Positions 33,701 to 42,851 of a stretch of 64,000 nt of DNA are shown piece after piece. Made by a program: the position numbers and the translations under genes. Where the stretch lies: the NCBI GenBank assembly GCA_045661225.1, contig JAZRFF010000003.1:62001-126000 (forward strand), written 5' to 3'. Source of the stretch: HGM04593 sp045661225 (GTDB taxonomy: Bacteria > Bacteroidota > Bacteroidia > Bacteroidales > Bacteroidaceae). Every line of letters starts with the position of its first letter. Positions within the stretch are counted from its first letter, which is position 1. The notes beneath the pieces are model-generated. The model was not told the DNA's origin, searched no databases, and saw nothing but the letters and a program-made list of their open reading frames with translations.

Positions 33701-35494
33701 GGAGACAACAGCCACTACCTCGACCTTCTGCTTCTGCACAACGAGGAGGAGGTTGCACACATCAATGGCAACTACAACGACACCGACGTCGACGAAGGTC
33801 TCGATGGCGAGATAACCCTGACAAACTTCCCGCTCAGTATCTCAAGAGCCTTTATGCAGGATATGGGCATAAACCTCGACGGCTACATAAGCGGCAATAT
33901 GAGCGCCAAGGGCAAACTGACAGCGCTCGACACCAACGGTCGCATACAATTCCAGTCGGTAAACATCGACGCCTACGGATTCGGTACCAACCTGCATATG
34001 GCCGATGAGGTGGTAAGCATAAGGAACAACAAGCTGCAGTTCAGGAACTTCAGCATCTACGCATTAGGTTCAAACCCTTTCAAGATAAACGGCAGTGTCG
34101 ACTTCAGCACGCTCACCAACCCGATTTTCAACCTTCGTATGAACGCCAACGAGTATGAGCTCATAAACACCAAGCGCAAGAAAGGCTCAATGTTCTACGG
34201 CAAATTATTTGTCGACACAAAGGTAAACATCGGCGGCGCGCTCGACAACCTGAAAATACAAGGAAACGTCACGATGCTCGGCAAGAGCAACCTGACATAC
34301 GTGATGCTCGACGCCCCAATAGAGTCGGACAAGGAGCTTGACGGTCTTGTGGAATTCGTAAACTTCAACGACACGACAGCCGTTGTCACAAAGGAGCAAG
34401 ATATAAACCTTGGCAATATGAACCTTGACCTCAGCCTTGACATTCAGGACGGAGCCAGAATAAACGCCGACCTTGACGAGGGGCGCAACAATTATGTAAC
34501 CACGCAAGGAAGCGGAACGCTCAATCTCAAATATTCGGGCGACGCAGGGTTGTACGTTGCAGGCGCATACGCAATGCGCGAAGGTGAATTCAAGCTAAGC
34601 CTCCCGATTATCCCGTTAAAAACACTTAATATCATCGATGGCAGCGTATTGTCGTGGGAAGGCGCTATACTCAACCCCAAAATGAATATTACAGCCGTCG
34701 AACGGGTGACTTCATCGGTAACATTTGACGACAACAGCACCTTGCCCGTAGCATTCGATGTAGGTGTCAAGGTAAGCAACACCCTGGAAAAAATGGGACT
34801 AAGCTTTATTATGTCTGCACCCGAAAATGCCACCGTACAAGACCAGTTGAACGCCCTTGACCCGGAGAGTATGAACCGATACGCCGTGACTATGCTCATC
34901 ACCGGAGCATACGCAGGCAGCAGCAAGAATATGACCGTCTCCAACGCACTCAGTTCGTTCATCGACGCAAAGATAAACGACATTACCGGTACGGCAATGA
35001 AGAGCGTGAATGTAAATTTCGGCATAAACGACGCCACCAATGCCGAGACGGGCAGCACCTACAAGAACTACTCGTTCAGTTTCAGCAAGCGATTCTGGAA
35101 CGACCGCATAACCGTTGTCATCGGCGGCGAGGTCAACAGTGGCGAGCACGCGACAAACAACACCGGCTTCATAAACAACGCCTCAATAGAGTGGAAATTA
35201 AGCGAGAACAGCAACCGCTACCTTAAGCTATTCTACGACAAGAACTTCGAATCCATACTCGAAGGCGAAATTACAGAAACCGGCATTGGTTACGTCTACA
35301 AGCGCAAGCTGAGCAAGTTAAAAGACCTCTTCACCTTCAAGCGCAAGAAGAAACAAGAGAAGCGAGAGGGCGCGCCACAGACACGAGCCGCCCGCAAAGA
35401 GCGTAAAAAGAGCAGCGAAGAGAGTGAAACGCCGGTAATTGGAAACACAAAAGCCGACAGCCGCAACAATAACAAGCCAACAGAGAGCAAATGA
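30788..35494 (+). CDS. tamB: TamB-like translocation and assembly protein
   Basis: The 1568-residue protein has an N-terminal membrane anchor (residues 11-33), an AsmA-like start (YAVDTVCKSIEKSTGYNIEIG). A very long repetitive beta-rich body follows, and the C-terminal DUF490/TamB domain ends with the segment from about 1150 (GKLFVDTKVNIGGALDNLKIQGNV split by motifs such as SGTLNLKYSGDAGLYVAGAY). A Lys/Arg-rich tail closes the protein. TamB spans the periplasm and is thought to help insert outer-membrane proteins or move lipids with a BamA-family partner. The partner gene (TamL-type) overlaps its stop by 4 bp. It is longer than E. coli TamB (about 1259), as is usual in Bacteroidota. Confidence 0.9.
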   Translation: MKSRSILYKITKTTLLIVSTPIILFWALIILLYIPPIQRYAVDTVCKSIEKSTGYNIEIGTIHLSFPIKLNIYDFSVADGDNLIASGEKANVNISFMPLLTGEVEVNYVSLEQAKVNTGDIIPGIAIDGSIGYFRTVARNIDLTTQSINLRQIHLHSADISVTIDSIPASDDEESEPLGWAVRLRKGAIENCNVALTMPGDTLSVAAHIGKLTLRRGNVNLADETYKVASLALKKSTIKYDRGAASKEEAPLDHIEINEINLDCGKFEMTPKHAKVDINNFTLIQPGGIRITETSASLYCDYTLLDIQRLLLRSKNGSHINIRTTIPWLALGKGIKPRLNAAIELGVNKRDLSQFLTPEQYDALSLFKETMAEARMELSGNLTQMDVDTLELYLPGVATLNAAGDVARVNDIDNLAAKLNINGRADDIRTLMGVAANNPNNQGRVDIEGTVGYDKGTATALLTIFGAEGTVKTDLSCNIDKETYSADIEIDSIDISHITPSLPLNNLSMNLTAQGEGFDIFSKATRYDLALQLDTLHYQDIALSRINLNASQASGLSKIELRGNAPDLKLQLDADTRISSKKIESHALLDLAKAELGKIGLIAGDVGAEAKLDIDLMTDLDETHSVRLNGNNIRIDTPQRTYTPATISLDAYTSPEHSYIKAHNGDLSIAGSMESGYNGLLKSLDKIAEMFLSTLESDQMAYYLHDYEKQLPTLNLEFKCGRSNMLANLLALNDLRANHINLNAKVDTLSGLNIIGGVYGLNTGDIRFDTIGLFTKQKGNKLRYFAGVRSSGLNPDNEKETYNATLYGDLTNDSLTTNVALRDKSNKIGLKIGATTILKPGILDIHFSPLAQLMGEEFFFNDDNFIRIGKKMSIDADVTLNNNDNAGMHIYTTDDGESKYNANLELFNIDLKGLTSILPYAPDVSGILNLDTHLKYNEQGMQLSADLSTEDISYEGVYIGNEIVEAVYFPKGDNSHYLDLLLLHNEEEVAHINGNYNDTDVDEGLDGEITLTNFPLSISRAFMQDMGINLDGYISGNMSAKGKLTALDTNGRIQFQSVNIDAYGFGTNLHMADEVVSIRNNKLQFRNFSIYALGSNPFKINGSVDFSTLTNPIFNLRMNANEYELINTKRKKGSMFYGKLFVDTKVNIGGALDNLKIQGNVTMLGKSNLTYVMLDAPIESDKELDGLVEFVNFNDTTAVVTKEQDINLGNMNLDLSLDIQDGARINADLDEGRNNYVTTQGSGTLNLKYSGDAGLYVAGAYAMREGEFKLSLPIIPLKTLNIIDGSVLSWEGAILNPKMNITAVERVTSSVTFDDNSTLPVAFDVGVKVSNTLEKMGLSFIMSAPENATVQDQLNALDPESMNRYAVTMLITGAYAGSSKNMTVSNALSSFIDAKINDITGTAMKSVNVNFGINDATNAETGSTYKNYSFSFSKRFWNDRITVVIGGEVNSGEHATNNTGFINNASIEWKLSENSNRYLKLFYDKNFESILEGEITETGIGYVYKRKLSKLKDLFTFKRKKKQEKREGAPQTRAARKERKKSSEESETPVIGNTKADSRNNNKPTESK

Positions 35495-37809
35495 CAAGAA
35501 AGATACTCACATACACCCTTTTGAGCATACTGCTGACAGCCTGCTCCACCACCCGCTACATTCCCGAGGGCGAGCAACTGTACACAGGCATCAAGAGTAT
35601 GAATTTTGTCGATTCCGACAAGAACGCCGAGACACAGACAGGCGAGACAGCCCTCGACGAGGTAACATACGCCCTTGACTACGCCCCCAACGGCTCACTC
35701 TTCGGCAGTTCCACACTAAAGTCCTTTCCCGTCGGACTATGGTTCTACAACGCTTTTTACGAGTCGAAGGACGCTGTTGGCAAATGGCTGTTCAACAGTT
35801 TCTCAACCGCCCCCGTGCTGATATCCAAGGTAACCCCCGCGCTCAGAGCAGAGGTGGCAACCGACATTCTAAAATACTACGGCTATTTCAACGGCAAAGT
35901 AGAATCTACCATAAACACCAACAAAAAGAACCCCAAGAAAGCGAGCGTCTCTTACAAAATAACCTTCAACACCCCTGCTGTGTACGACAGCATCAACTAC
36001 CTTAATTTCCCGCCACAAGCCGACAGCATCATTCACAAGAACCTGAAACGCACGCATCTGAAGGTTGGCGACCAGTTCAATGCAGCAGCAATGGAAGAGG
36101 AGCGCACACGCATCAGCACACTTCTGCGCAACAACGGATACTACAATTTCCAGCCGGGATACATCATTTACCTTGCCGACACGCTTCAGAAACAGAATAA
36201 AGTCAACCTGCGTGTGCAGAGTGCCAAGAACATTCCCGACGACGCCTACAACACCTACCGCATCGGCAACATAAACCTGAAAGTATTGGACAGTTCGACC
36301 GAACAGAACATTGTGCGCCATCTTGAAGCCGACACAGCCAGCCGTGGCGGAATGAAATACATTTATTACAACAAAAAAGTTCCTGTACGTTGGGGAGCGC
36401 TTATGAGCAATATACAGTTGCGCCGCGGCGAACTATATTCACAGAAAAAACAACAAAGGGCAATGCAGATGCTTGCACAAATGAACATATTCAGCAACGT
36501 TAACTTGAATATGACCCCCAACGCCGACAACACCATCGACGTCGACGTTACCGCACAGCTTGACAAGCCCTACGACTTTACCTTTGAACTTAACGCCACC
36601 AGCAAGAGCAACAGTCAAATTGGTCCCGGAAGCAAAATATCACTCGCAAAAAAGAATGTATTCCGCAGTGCCGAGACCTTGAAAATGTCGCTCACCGGTT
36701 CATACGAGTGGCAGACCGACAAGAACGTCAAAGGACGCGCAGCGACCATAAACTCCTGGGAGATAGGTGCCGACGTATCACTCTCGTACCCCCGTCTGTT
36801 TCTACCCGGTATAAAACGTCGCTATTTACGCGTACACTCCACAACCTCATTCCGTCTGTACGCCGACCAGATGAACCGCTCGGGATTCTTCAGAATGATG
36901 CACGCAGGAGGCGATGCCACCTATAAGATATTCGGCAATAACCGCGTGACACACACCGCAATACCGTTCCGCCTTACATACGATATGTTGCTCAGCACCA
37001 CCGAGAAGTTCGACTCCATTGCCAAGCACAACCGCTCTATTCAGAACAGTTTCCGCAACCAGTTTATACCGGCAATGCAGTACACCTTCACCTATGACGA
37101 ATCGGCCACAAAAATAAAGAACAAGACCTGGGTCGAGACCTCACTCACATCGGCAGGAAACGTAACCTCACTCGCATTCTGGGCTTTTGGCAAGAAGCTC
37201 GACGAGAAGAACAAAAATATTTTCGGCAACCCATACGCGCAGTTCATAAAGCTCACTCTCGAGGCACGTCAACTGTGGCACTTGAGCACAAACCACAATA
37301 TAGCGATGCGCTTGATGAGCGGCGCCATACACAGTTACGGGAACTCGGAATACCCGCCTTACAGCGAACTGTTCTACATTGGCGGTGCCAATAGCCTGCG
37401 CGCATTCACGGTGCGCTCCGTAGGCCCCGGCAGTTACCGCCCCAGCAGCAACGACCGCTACTCATACCTTGACGAGACCGGAACATTCAAATTAGAGATG
37501 AACGTTGAGTACCGTTTCAGGATTGTTGCCGACCTGCACGGAGCGCTTTTTGTCGATGCCGGTAACATTTGGCTTCTGAAGAAAGACCCCGAGCGTCCCG
37601 GCGGCGAGCTGCGCCTGAAAAATTTTGCCGAGCAGATAGCATTAAACACCGGCCTCGGCGTGCGTTACGACCTCAGCTTCCTTGTGCTCAGAGTAGACTT
37701 CGGATTAGGCCTTCACGCCCCATACAATACCGGACGCAAAGGATACTTCAACCTGAACCCCATAAAAGACGGCTTTGCTTGGCATTTTGCCATAGGTTAT
37801 CCGTTCTAA
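35491..37809 (+). CDS. tamL: TamL: lipidated BamA/TamA-family outer-membrane protein
   Basis: The 772-residue protein has a lipoprotein signal (lipobox LTAC, Cys18), unlike classical TamA, which is why I call it TamL. POTRA-like modules follow (about 130-420, e.g. VNLRVQSAKNIPDDAYN and the RRGELYSQKKQQRAMQMLAQ segment). The C-terminal 16-strand barrel domain has the Omp85 motif YIGGANSLRAF and a terminal strand ending GYPF. It is coupled to tamB by an ATGA overlap, so both subunits are made together. The predicted role is outer-membrane protein or lipid assembly. A short hairpin at 37884-37900 without a T-tract follows. Confidence 0.92.
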   Translation: MTRKILTYTLLSILLTACSTTRYIPEGEQLYTGIKSMNFVDSDKNAETQTGETALDEVTYALDYAPNGSLFGSSTLKSFPVGLWFYNAFYESKDAVGKWLFNSFSTAPVLISKVTPALRAEVATDILKYYGYFNGKVESTINTNKKNPKKASVSYKITFNTPAVYDSINYLNFPPQADSIIHKNLKRTHLKVGDQFNAAAMEEERTRISTLLRNNGYYNFQPGYIIYLADTLQKQNKVNLRVQSAKNIPDDAYNTYRIGNINLKVLDSSTEQNIVRHLEADTASRGGMKYIYYNKKVPVRWGALMSNIQLRRGELYSQKKQQRAMQMLAQMNIFSNVNLNMTPNADNTIDVDVTAQLDKPYDFTFELNATSKSNSQIGPGSKISLAKKNVFRSAETLKMSLTGSYEWQTDKNVKGRAATINSWEIGADVSLSYPRLFLPGIKRRYLRVHSTTSFRLYADQMNRSGFFRMMHAGGDATYKIFGNNRVTHTAIPFRLTYDMLLSTTEKFDSIAKHNRSIQNSFRNQFIPAMQYTFTYDESATKIKNKTWVETSLTSAGNVTSLAFWAFGKKLDEKNKNIFGNPYAQFIKLTLEARQLWHLSTNHNIAMRLMSGAIHSYGNSEYPPYSELFYIGGANSLRAFTVRSVGPGSYRPSSNDRYSYLDETGTFKLEMNVEYRFRIVADLHGALFVDAGNIWLLKKDPERPGGELRLKNFAEQIALNTGLGVRYDLSFLVLRVDFGLGLHAPYNTGRKGYFNLNPIKDGFAWHFAIGYPF

Positions 37810-37941
37810 GCCTTCAGTTCCATACAGCGCACAACAAGCAATACGTGGCAAGAGTGAGAATAATTAAAAACGCCACAAACAGCCGGTATTGCACCGGCAA
37901 AAACAGACTATTTAAGCAAAGTAATAAAAAAAACACATTTA

Positions 37942-37975
37942 TTTGCACTTAATTGATAATTAAACACTATCTTTG
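37942..37975 (+). promoter_or_regulatory. Promoter of the nucleotidyltransferase gene
   Basis: TTTG (37942-37945) and TATCTTTG (37968-37975) are both perfect boxes, 22 bp apart (slightly more than the usual 19-21). They sit about 80 bp before the start codon at 38054. Confidence 0.75.
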
Positions 37976-38053
37976 AACATATTATACAGACAGACAGTCT
38001 TGTAAACAACAAAAAGCAAAAAACACTATAATTAACATTTAACAAAAACAAAA

Positions 38054-38959
38054 ATGAAACCTACACTTTTTGTATTGGCTGCAGGTATGGGCAGTCGCTA
38101 TGGCGGTTTGAAGCAGTTGGACGGTCTTGGTCCAAACGGTGAAACAATTATGGACTACTCAATCTACGACGCTATTCGTGGTGGATTCGGCAAGTTGGTA
38201 TTCGTTATACGCAAGGACTTCGAGCAGGACTTCCGCGAGAAGGTTTTGAGCAAGTACGAAGGCCATATCCCTACCGAGCTTGTATTCCAGGCAATAGACA
38301 ACCTTCCCGAAGGCTTTACAGTTCCCGAGGAGCGTACAAAGCCCTGGGGTACCAACCACGCCGTGCTAATGGGTAAGGACGTAATTAAAGAACCTTTTGC
38401 AGTAATCAACGCCGATGACTTCTACGGTCGCGATGCATTCGCAGTAATGGGCAAGTGGCTCAACGACCTCCCCGAGGGCAGCGAAGGCAAATACTCAATG
38501 GTAGGTTTCCGCATCTGCAACACATTGAGCGAGAATGGCAGCGTGGCACGCGGTGTGTGCGAGAAGAACGAGCAGAATATGCTTACCGGCGTTGTTGAGC
38601 GCACCGAGATTATGCGCGTCGACGGCCCCATCTGCTACAAAGACGAGGAAGGCGCTTGGCAGCCTGTCGGCGAGGAGACTCCCGTATCAATGAACTTCTG
38701 GGGCTTCACTCCCGACTACTTCAAACACTCCGAGGAGCAATTTATCGACTTCTTGAACGAGAATATCGCAAAGCCTAAGGCTGAGTACTTCATTCCATTG
38801 GTAGTAAACAACCTTACAACAACAAACAAAGCTACTTGCGAAGTTCTTGACACAACAGCAAAGTGGTTCGGTGTAACATACGCAGCCGACCGTCCTGCAA
38901 CTGTCGAGAAAATCCAGTCACTTGTTGAAGCCGGCGAATACCCTGCAAAGTTGTTCTAA
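38054..38959 (+). CDS. Sugar-phosphate nucleotidyltransferase
   Basis: The 301-residue cytosolic enzyme has the NTP-transferase motif LAAGMGSRYGGLKQ (residues 8-21) and the metal-binding INADDFYGRDAF. A mixed alpha/beta domain with GFRICNTLSENGSVARGVC and a C-terminal VYVPLV-like segment (YFIPLVVNNL) follows. Such enzymes activate sugar 1-phosphates to NDP-sugars for glycan synthesis; the exact sugar is not readable. It has its own canonical promoter and terminator, so it is monocistronic. Codon use is strongly biased (GGT, CGT, AAC), as in the susCD and pfp genes, suggesting high expression. Confidence 0.88.
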   Translation: MKPTLFVLAAGMGSRYGGLKQLDGLGPNGETIMDYSIYDAIRGGFGKLVFVIRKDFEQDFREKVLSKYEGHIPTELVFQAIDNLPEGFTVPEERTKPWGTNHAVLMGKDVIKEPFAVINADDFYGRDAFAVMGKWLNDLPEGSEGKYSMVGFRICNTLSENGSVARGVCEKNEQNMLTGVVERTEIMRVDGPICYKDEEGAWQPVGEETPVSMNFWGFTPDYFKHSEEQFIDFLNENIAKPKAEYFIPLVVNNLTTTNKATCEVLDTTAKWFGVTYAADRPATVEKIQSLVEAGEYPAKLF

Positions 38960-38980
38960 TTTGCAGATAGCATAAAAAAA

Positions 38981-39009
38981 ACGGAACCGTTCCAAAAGAA
39001 CGGTTTCGT
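38981..39009 (+). terminator. Rho-independent terminator
   Basis: A 12-bp stem ACGGAACCGTTC / GAACGGTTTCGT (one G:T pair) with loop CAAAA is followed by T7. It ends the nucleotidyltransferase transcript. Confidence 0.88.
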
Positions 39010-39059
39010 TTTTTTGTCCACCACAGACAAACAATCATATTCAACATTTTGCCGACACC

Positions 39060-39151
39060 CGCAAACAACCGCCCAAGCCAATGGGCGCATTTGCGAGTAA
39101 CAGCCAGGCTATGAGGCGGCTCGCCCCCCTGCTGTGCGGTGAACCACACCG
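39060..39151. ncRNA. Candidate structured RNA or leader element
   Basis: Three adjacent hairpins can form. (1) CGCAAA (39060-39065) pairs with TTTGCG (39090-39095), enclosing CGCCCA/TGGGCG (39070-39075 / 39082-39087). (2) CAG-C-CAGG (39101-39108) pairs with CCTGCTG (39128-39134), enclosing GGCG/CGCC. (3) CGGTG/CACCG (39137-39151) with a 5-base loop. No known riboswitch motif was recognised. The strand is undecided because both strands fold similarly. Confidence 0.4.
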
Positions 39152-39592
39152 TTCGTCCCATCAGAAGCACAATTTAACAACTAAACAAAAGCCCGGTTGT
39201 TATACATATATAATGTACGCGCGTGCGCGCGATATTATATAAGGCTGACAAAAAGAGAGCACAAAAGAGTCCAACCCCACTGTTAAAGCGTTTTAACAAT
39301 ATGACAAAAGAAAAGAGCGCACAAAATGAAAGATAAACAACAATAAAGACTTACAATTTGTCAAAAAAGCATTCAAAACTGAATAACAGAACTATTTTAA
39401 GTATAATTATTTATAAAACAGCCTATTAATCAACCAAAATATTGATAAGAAATCACTCATTTCTGTACAAAATTGGAATTTTATGCATTTTACGACAATC
39501 AAAAAGAGAGCAAAAACAAGATTTTAAATAAAAAAAAACACTTTTGTTGAAAAAAAGTGCTTAACTTATTTTAAACTTTCAATCAAATAATA

Positions 39593-39600
39593 TATCTTCG
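39593..39600 (+). promoter_or_regulatory. -7-like element before susC
   Basis: TATCTTCG differs from TAnnTTTG by one base and is followed by the GCGCAAT context common at Bacteroidota starts. No clear TTTG box at -33. Confidence 0.45.
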
Positions 39601-39686
39601 CGCAATACTTTTGAGGGGTACACCCCCCAAAAGCGATAAACAGACAACCTAAATACTTAATTATTATTAACTTAAATTTCATTATT

Positions 39687-42600
39687 ATGAAAAGAGTGTT
39701 ATTTTTATTGACCTTTATCTGCTTAGGTATTGGTACAATAGCAGCTCAGACCGCAAAAGTGACCGGTAAGGTTACTGATACTGACGGAGAGGCTGTTGTT
39801 GGTGCCTCTGTCTATGTAGTAGGTACAAGCAACATCGGTGCAAACACCGATGCTGACGGTAACTTTGTCATCGACAACGTTCCAAGCAGTGCAAACACTT
39901 TGCGCGTTTCTTACGTTGGTATGGCAACACAGGAGGTACGCATCGTTAAGGGCAAGCCCATCAAGATTGTTCTTGTTGAAGACGGTGTGGTACTCGAAGA
40001 GTACGTTGTAACAGCCTATGGTACAGCGAAGAAAGGTTCATTTACAGGTTCTTCGGCAACTGTAAAGGCCGAGACACTTGAGAACCTCCAGGTTTCAAAC
40101 ATCTCAAAGGCACTTGAGGGTACAGCTCCCGGTGTACAGGTAGCAATGCAGAGCGGTCAGCCCGGTTCAAGCGCTACTATCCGTATCCGCGGTATCGGTT
40201 CTATCAACTCAAGCGCAGCTCCTTTGATTGTTGTTGACGGTATGCCTTACGACGGTAGCCTTTCAGCTATCAACCCCAGCGACATTGAGCGTATGGACGT
40301 ATTGAAAGACGCTTCTTCAACAGCTCTTTACGGTTCACGTGCTGCTAACGGTGTCATTATGATTACCACAAAGAAGGGTAACGCAAAGAAGTCTAAGGTT
40401 ACATTCGACGCAAGCTACGGTTTCAACCAGCGCGGTATCGGTGAGTACGACATTATGAAGGACCCCGGTGTGTATATGAAGACCTACTGGAACCTGTTGC
40501 GTAACCAGGGTATGAGCGGCGAAGCGGCTTCTACTGCTCTCTTTGAGAAATTGGGTTACAACCCCTACCTTTGCGCTAACAACGCTATCGTTGACGCCGA
40601 GGGTAACCTCACAACAGCAGCTCTCCGTTACAACGACAACTGGGCCGATGAGGCTATCACAAGCGGACAGCGTCAGGAGTACAATATGACTGTTCAGGGT
40701 GGTAACGACCGTTCAACACACTTCTTGTCAGTTGGTTACCTCAACGACGAGGGTATCATCAGAAACTCTGACTTCGACCGTCTCTCGTTCCGTGCTAACG
40801 GTGACTACACCATCAACAAGTTCATCAAGGTTAACGGTAGCATCGCTTACTCACGCAGCGAGCAGAACAGCCAGGCTATCTCTTCACTTGACAACTACGT
40901 GAACACCTTTATGTTCACACAGAGAATCGCTCCTATCTACCCTGTTTACGCTTATGACGCAAACGGCAACAAGATTAAGGAGAACGGCAAGCCCGTTTAC
41001 GACTTCGGTAACGGTGAGTTCGGTACACGTGCTTACGCTTCAAACCAGAACGTAGTAGCATCGGACGAGGCTAACCAGAACCAGACTATCAGCGACGCTT
41101 TGACAAGCCGCGTAGGTGCAACAATCACATTCCTCAAGGACTTCCAGTTCCAGGTTAACGGTGGTTACGACGTAACAAACCAGGCTCAGAACCGTTTCCA
41201 GACACCTTCATTCGGTGATGCTGAGCAGTCACAGGGTCGTGCTTACAAGTACCGCACACGTGTACAGAGCTTCACAATAAACGAGTTGCTTACTTGGAAG
41301 AAGGCATTCGGCGACCACCACTTGGACGTACTTGCCGGTCACGAGAACTACGGATTCAACTATGCATACCTTTACAATGCAAAGACAAAGTTCTTCTCGC
41401 CCACAATTTCTGAGTTCGACAACGCTTTGACAATGGAGGAGATGTCTTCATCTACCGATGAGTATGCAATGGAGTCATACTTCGGCCGTATCAACTACGA
41501 CTACGCTGACCGCTACCACTTCTCAGGTTCTATCCGCCGTGACGGTTCTTCACGTTTCGCGCCCGAGAATCGTTGGGGTACATTCTGGTCAGTAGGTGCT
41601 ACTTGGGTTGCTTCTAAGGAGCAGTTTATGAAGGACGCTGACTGGGTTAACAACCTCGCTGTTCGCGCAAGCTACGGTAGCGTTGGTAACGACGACATCT
41701 ACTACCCCGGTTCTTCTTCAAGCAACTACTACCCCTGGAAGACTCAGTACACAGTAAGCAACTCTGACGGTAACTTCGCTATCAACGAGTTCTACATTGG
41801 TAACAAAGACCTTACTTGGGAGACATCTTACAACTTCAACGTTGGTATTGCAGCTAACCTCTTCAAGGATATCTTGAGCCTCGATGTTGAGTACTTCCAC
41901 AAGAACACTGTCGATATGCTCTACAACGTACCACAGCCTCAGTCATCAGGTATCAGCGCACTCTCACAGAACGCTCTTACTATGATTAACCAGGGTGTTG
42001 AGTACACAGTAGGTGTTAACATTCCTATGCCCGCAGGCATCAAGTGGAACTGGACACTCACAGGTACACACTACAAGAACAAGGTAACCGGTCTTCCTGA
42101 GAACAAGAGAAAAGACGGTATCACAAGCAGCTATTACAACATTCGTGAGGGCCACAGCGTTTACGACTTCTACTACTACAAGTACGCAGGCGTTAACGAT
42201 TCAGGTAAGGCAATGTGGTACTTCGACTCAGAGCGCGAGAAACTTGACAAGGACGGCAACCCTGTATTGGACGCAAACGGTGCTCCTGTAATGGAGAAGT
42301 TTATGGACAAGACTACAGACTATTCTGCAGCTACCAAGTACTACATCGGTACAGCTATTCCCGACTTGATGGGTGGTATTGCAACAAGCCTCTCTTGGAA
42401 GGGTATCGACCTCTCAATCCAGACAAACTTCCAGATTGGCGGTGACATCTACGACTCAATGTACGCAGGCTTGATGCACGCAGGTTCATCGGCAGGTGCT
42501 AACTGGCACAAGGATATCTTGAACGCTTGGAGCCCCGAGAACAAGAACACTAACGTGCCTATCCTCGATGGTGACCAGAATGCAAATGTATTCAGCGACC

Positions 42601-42839
42601 GTTTCCTCATTGGTGCCGACTACTTCAACATCAAGAACATCTCTGTAGGTTACACATTCCCCAAGAGCTGGATGAAGAAGGCACAGATTGAGAACGCACG
42701 TATCTACTTCTCGGCAGACAACGTAGCAATGTTCTCAAAGCGCAAGGGTCTCGACCCACGCCAGTACATCAGCGGTCAGTCACAGGCTAACTACTCTACA
42801 ATTCGTACAATGTCATTCGGCGTATCATTAACATTTTAA
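39687..42839 (+). CDS. SusC-like TonB-dependent outer-membrane transporter
   Basis: The 1050-residue protein has a signal peptide (MKRVLFLLTFICLGIGTIAA) and a carboxypeptidase-regulatory-like N-terminal domain (residues 24-105, KVTGKVTDTDGEAVVGASV). The plug has the SusC signature IRIRGIGSINSSAAPLIVVD and SSTALYGSRAANGVIMITTK. A 22-strand barrel ends in SFGVSLTF. With the SusD-like lipoprotein encoded 12 bp downstream it forms an outer-membrane uptake complex for glycans or peptides, powered by TonB. There is no STN domain, so no anti-sigma signalling. Codon use is highly biased (GGT, CGT, GCT, AAC), suggesting very high expression. No glycan-degrading enzymes lie nearby, so the substrate is unknown. 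Confidence 0.95.
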   Translation: MKRVLFLLTFICLGIGTIAAQTAKVTGKVTDTDGEAVVGASVYVVGTSNIGANTDADGNFVIDNVPSSANTLRVSYVGMATQEVRIVKGKPIKIVLVEDGVVLEEYVVTAYGTAKKGSFTGSSATVKAETLENLQVSNISKALEGTAPGVQVAMQSGQPGSSATIRIRGIGSINSSAAPLIVVDGMPYDGSLSAINPSDIERMDVLKDASSTALYGSRAANGVIMITTKKGNAKKSKVTFDASYGFNQRGIGEYDIMKDPGVYMKTYWNLLRNQGMSGEAASTALFEKLGYNPYLCANNAIVDAEGNLTTAALRYNDNWADEAITSGQRQEYNMTVQGGNDRSTHFLSVGYLNDEGIIRNSDFDRLSFRANGDYTINKFIKVNGSIAYSRSEQNSQAISSLDNYVNTFMFTQRIAPIYPVYAYDANGNKIKENGKPVYDFGNGEFGTRAYASNQNVVASDEANQNQTISDALTSRVGATITFLKDFQFQVNGGYDVTNQAQNRFQTPSFGDAEQSQGRAYKYRTRVQSFTINELLTWKKAFGDHHLDVLAGHENYGFNYAYLYNAKTKFFSPTISEFDNALTMEEMSSSTDEYAMESYFGRINYDYADRYHFSGSIRRDGSSRFAPENRWGTFWSVGATWVASKEQFMKDADWVNNLAVRASYGSVGNDDIYYPGSSSSNYYPWKTQYTVSNSDGNFAINEFYIGNKDLTWETSYNFNVGIAANLFKDILSLDVEYFHKNTVDMLYNVPQPQSSGISALSQNALTMINQGVEYTVGVNIPMPAGIKWNWTLTGTHYKNKVTGLPENKRKDGITSSYYNIREGHSVYDFYYYKYAGVNDSGKAMWYFDSEREKLDKDGNPVLDANGAPVMEKFMDKTTDYSAATKYYIGTAIPDLMGGIATSLSWKGIDLSIQTNFQIGGDIYDSMYAGLMHAGSSAGANWHKDILNAWSPENKNTNVPILDGDQNANVFSDRFLIGADYFNIKNISVGYTFPKSWMKKAQIENARIYFSADNVAMFSKRKGLDPRQYISGQSQANYSTIRTMSFGVSLTF

Positions 42840-42851
42840 GAATTAGGAACT

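Larger units (their letters stand above)
39010..39686. other. 677-bp leader region before susC
   Basis: No ORF is seen. The left part contains a GC-rich nest of hairpins (39060-39151) that stands out from the AT-rich surroundings. Then comes an alternating purine-pyrimidine tract (39213-39231, GC-rich core GCGCGTGCGCGC) and about 400 bp of very AT-rich DNA with several AAAAGAGAGCA-like repeats. A -7-like TATCTTCG at 39593-39600 lies 87 bp before the susC start. Confidence 0.6.

Noticed and set aside
37884..37900. Hairpin GCCGGT-N5-ACCGGC after tamL as terminator
   Set aside because: The stem is only 6 bp and is followed by A-rich rather than T-rich DNA, so termination is not supported.
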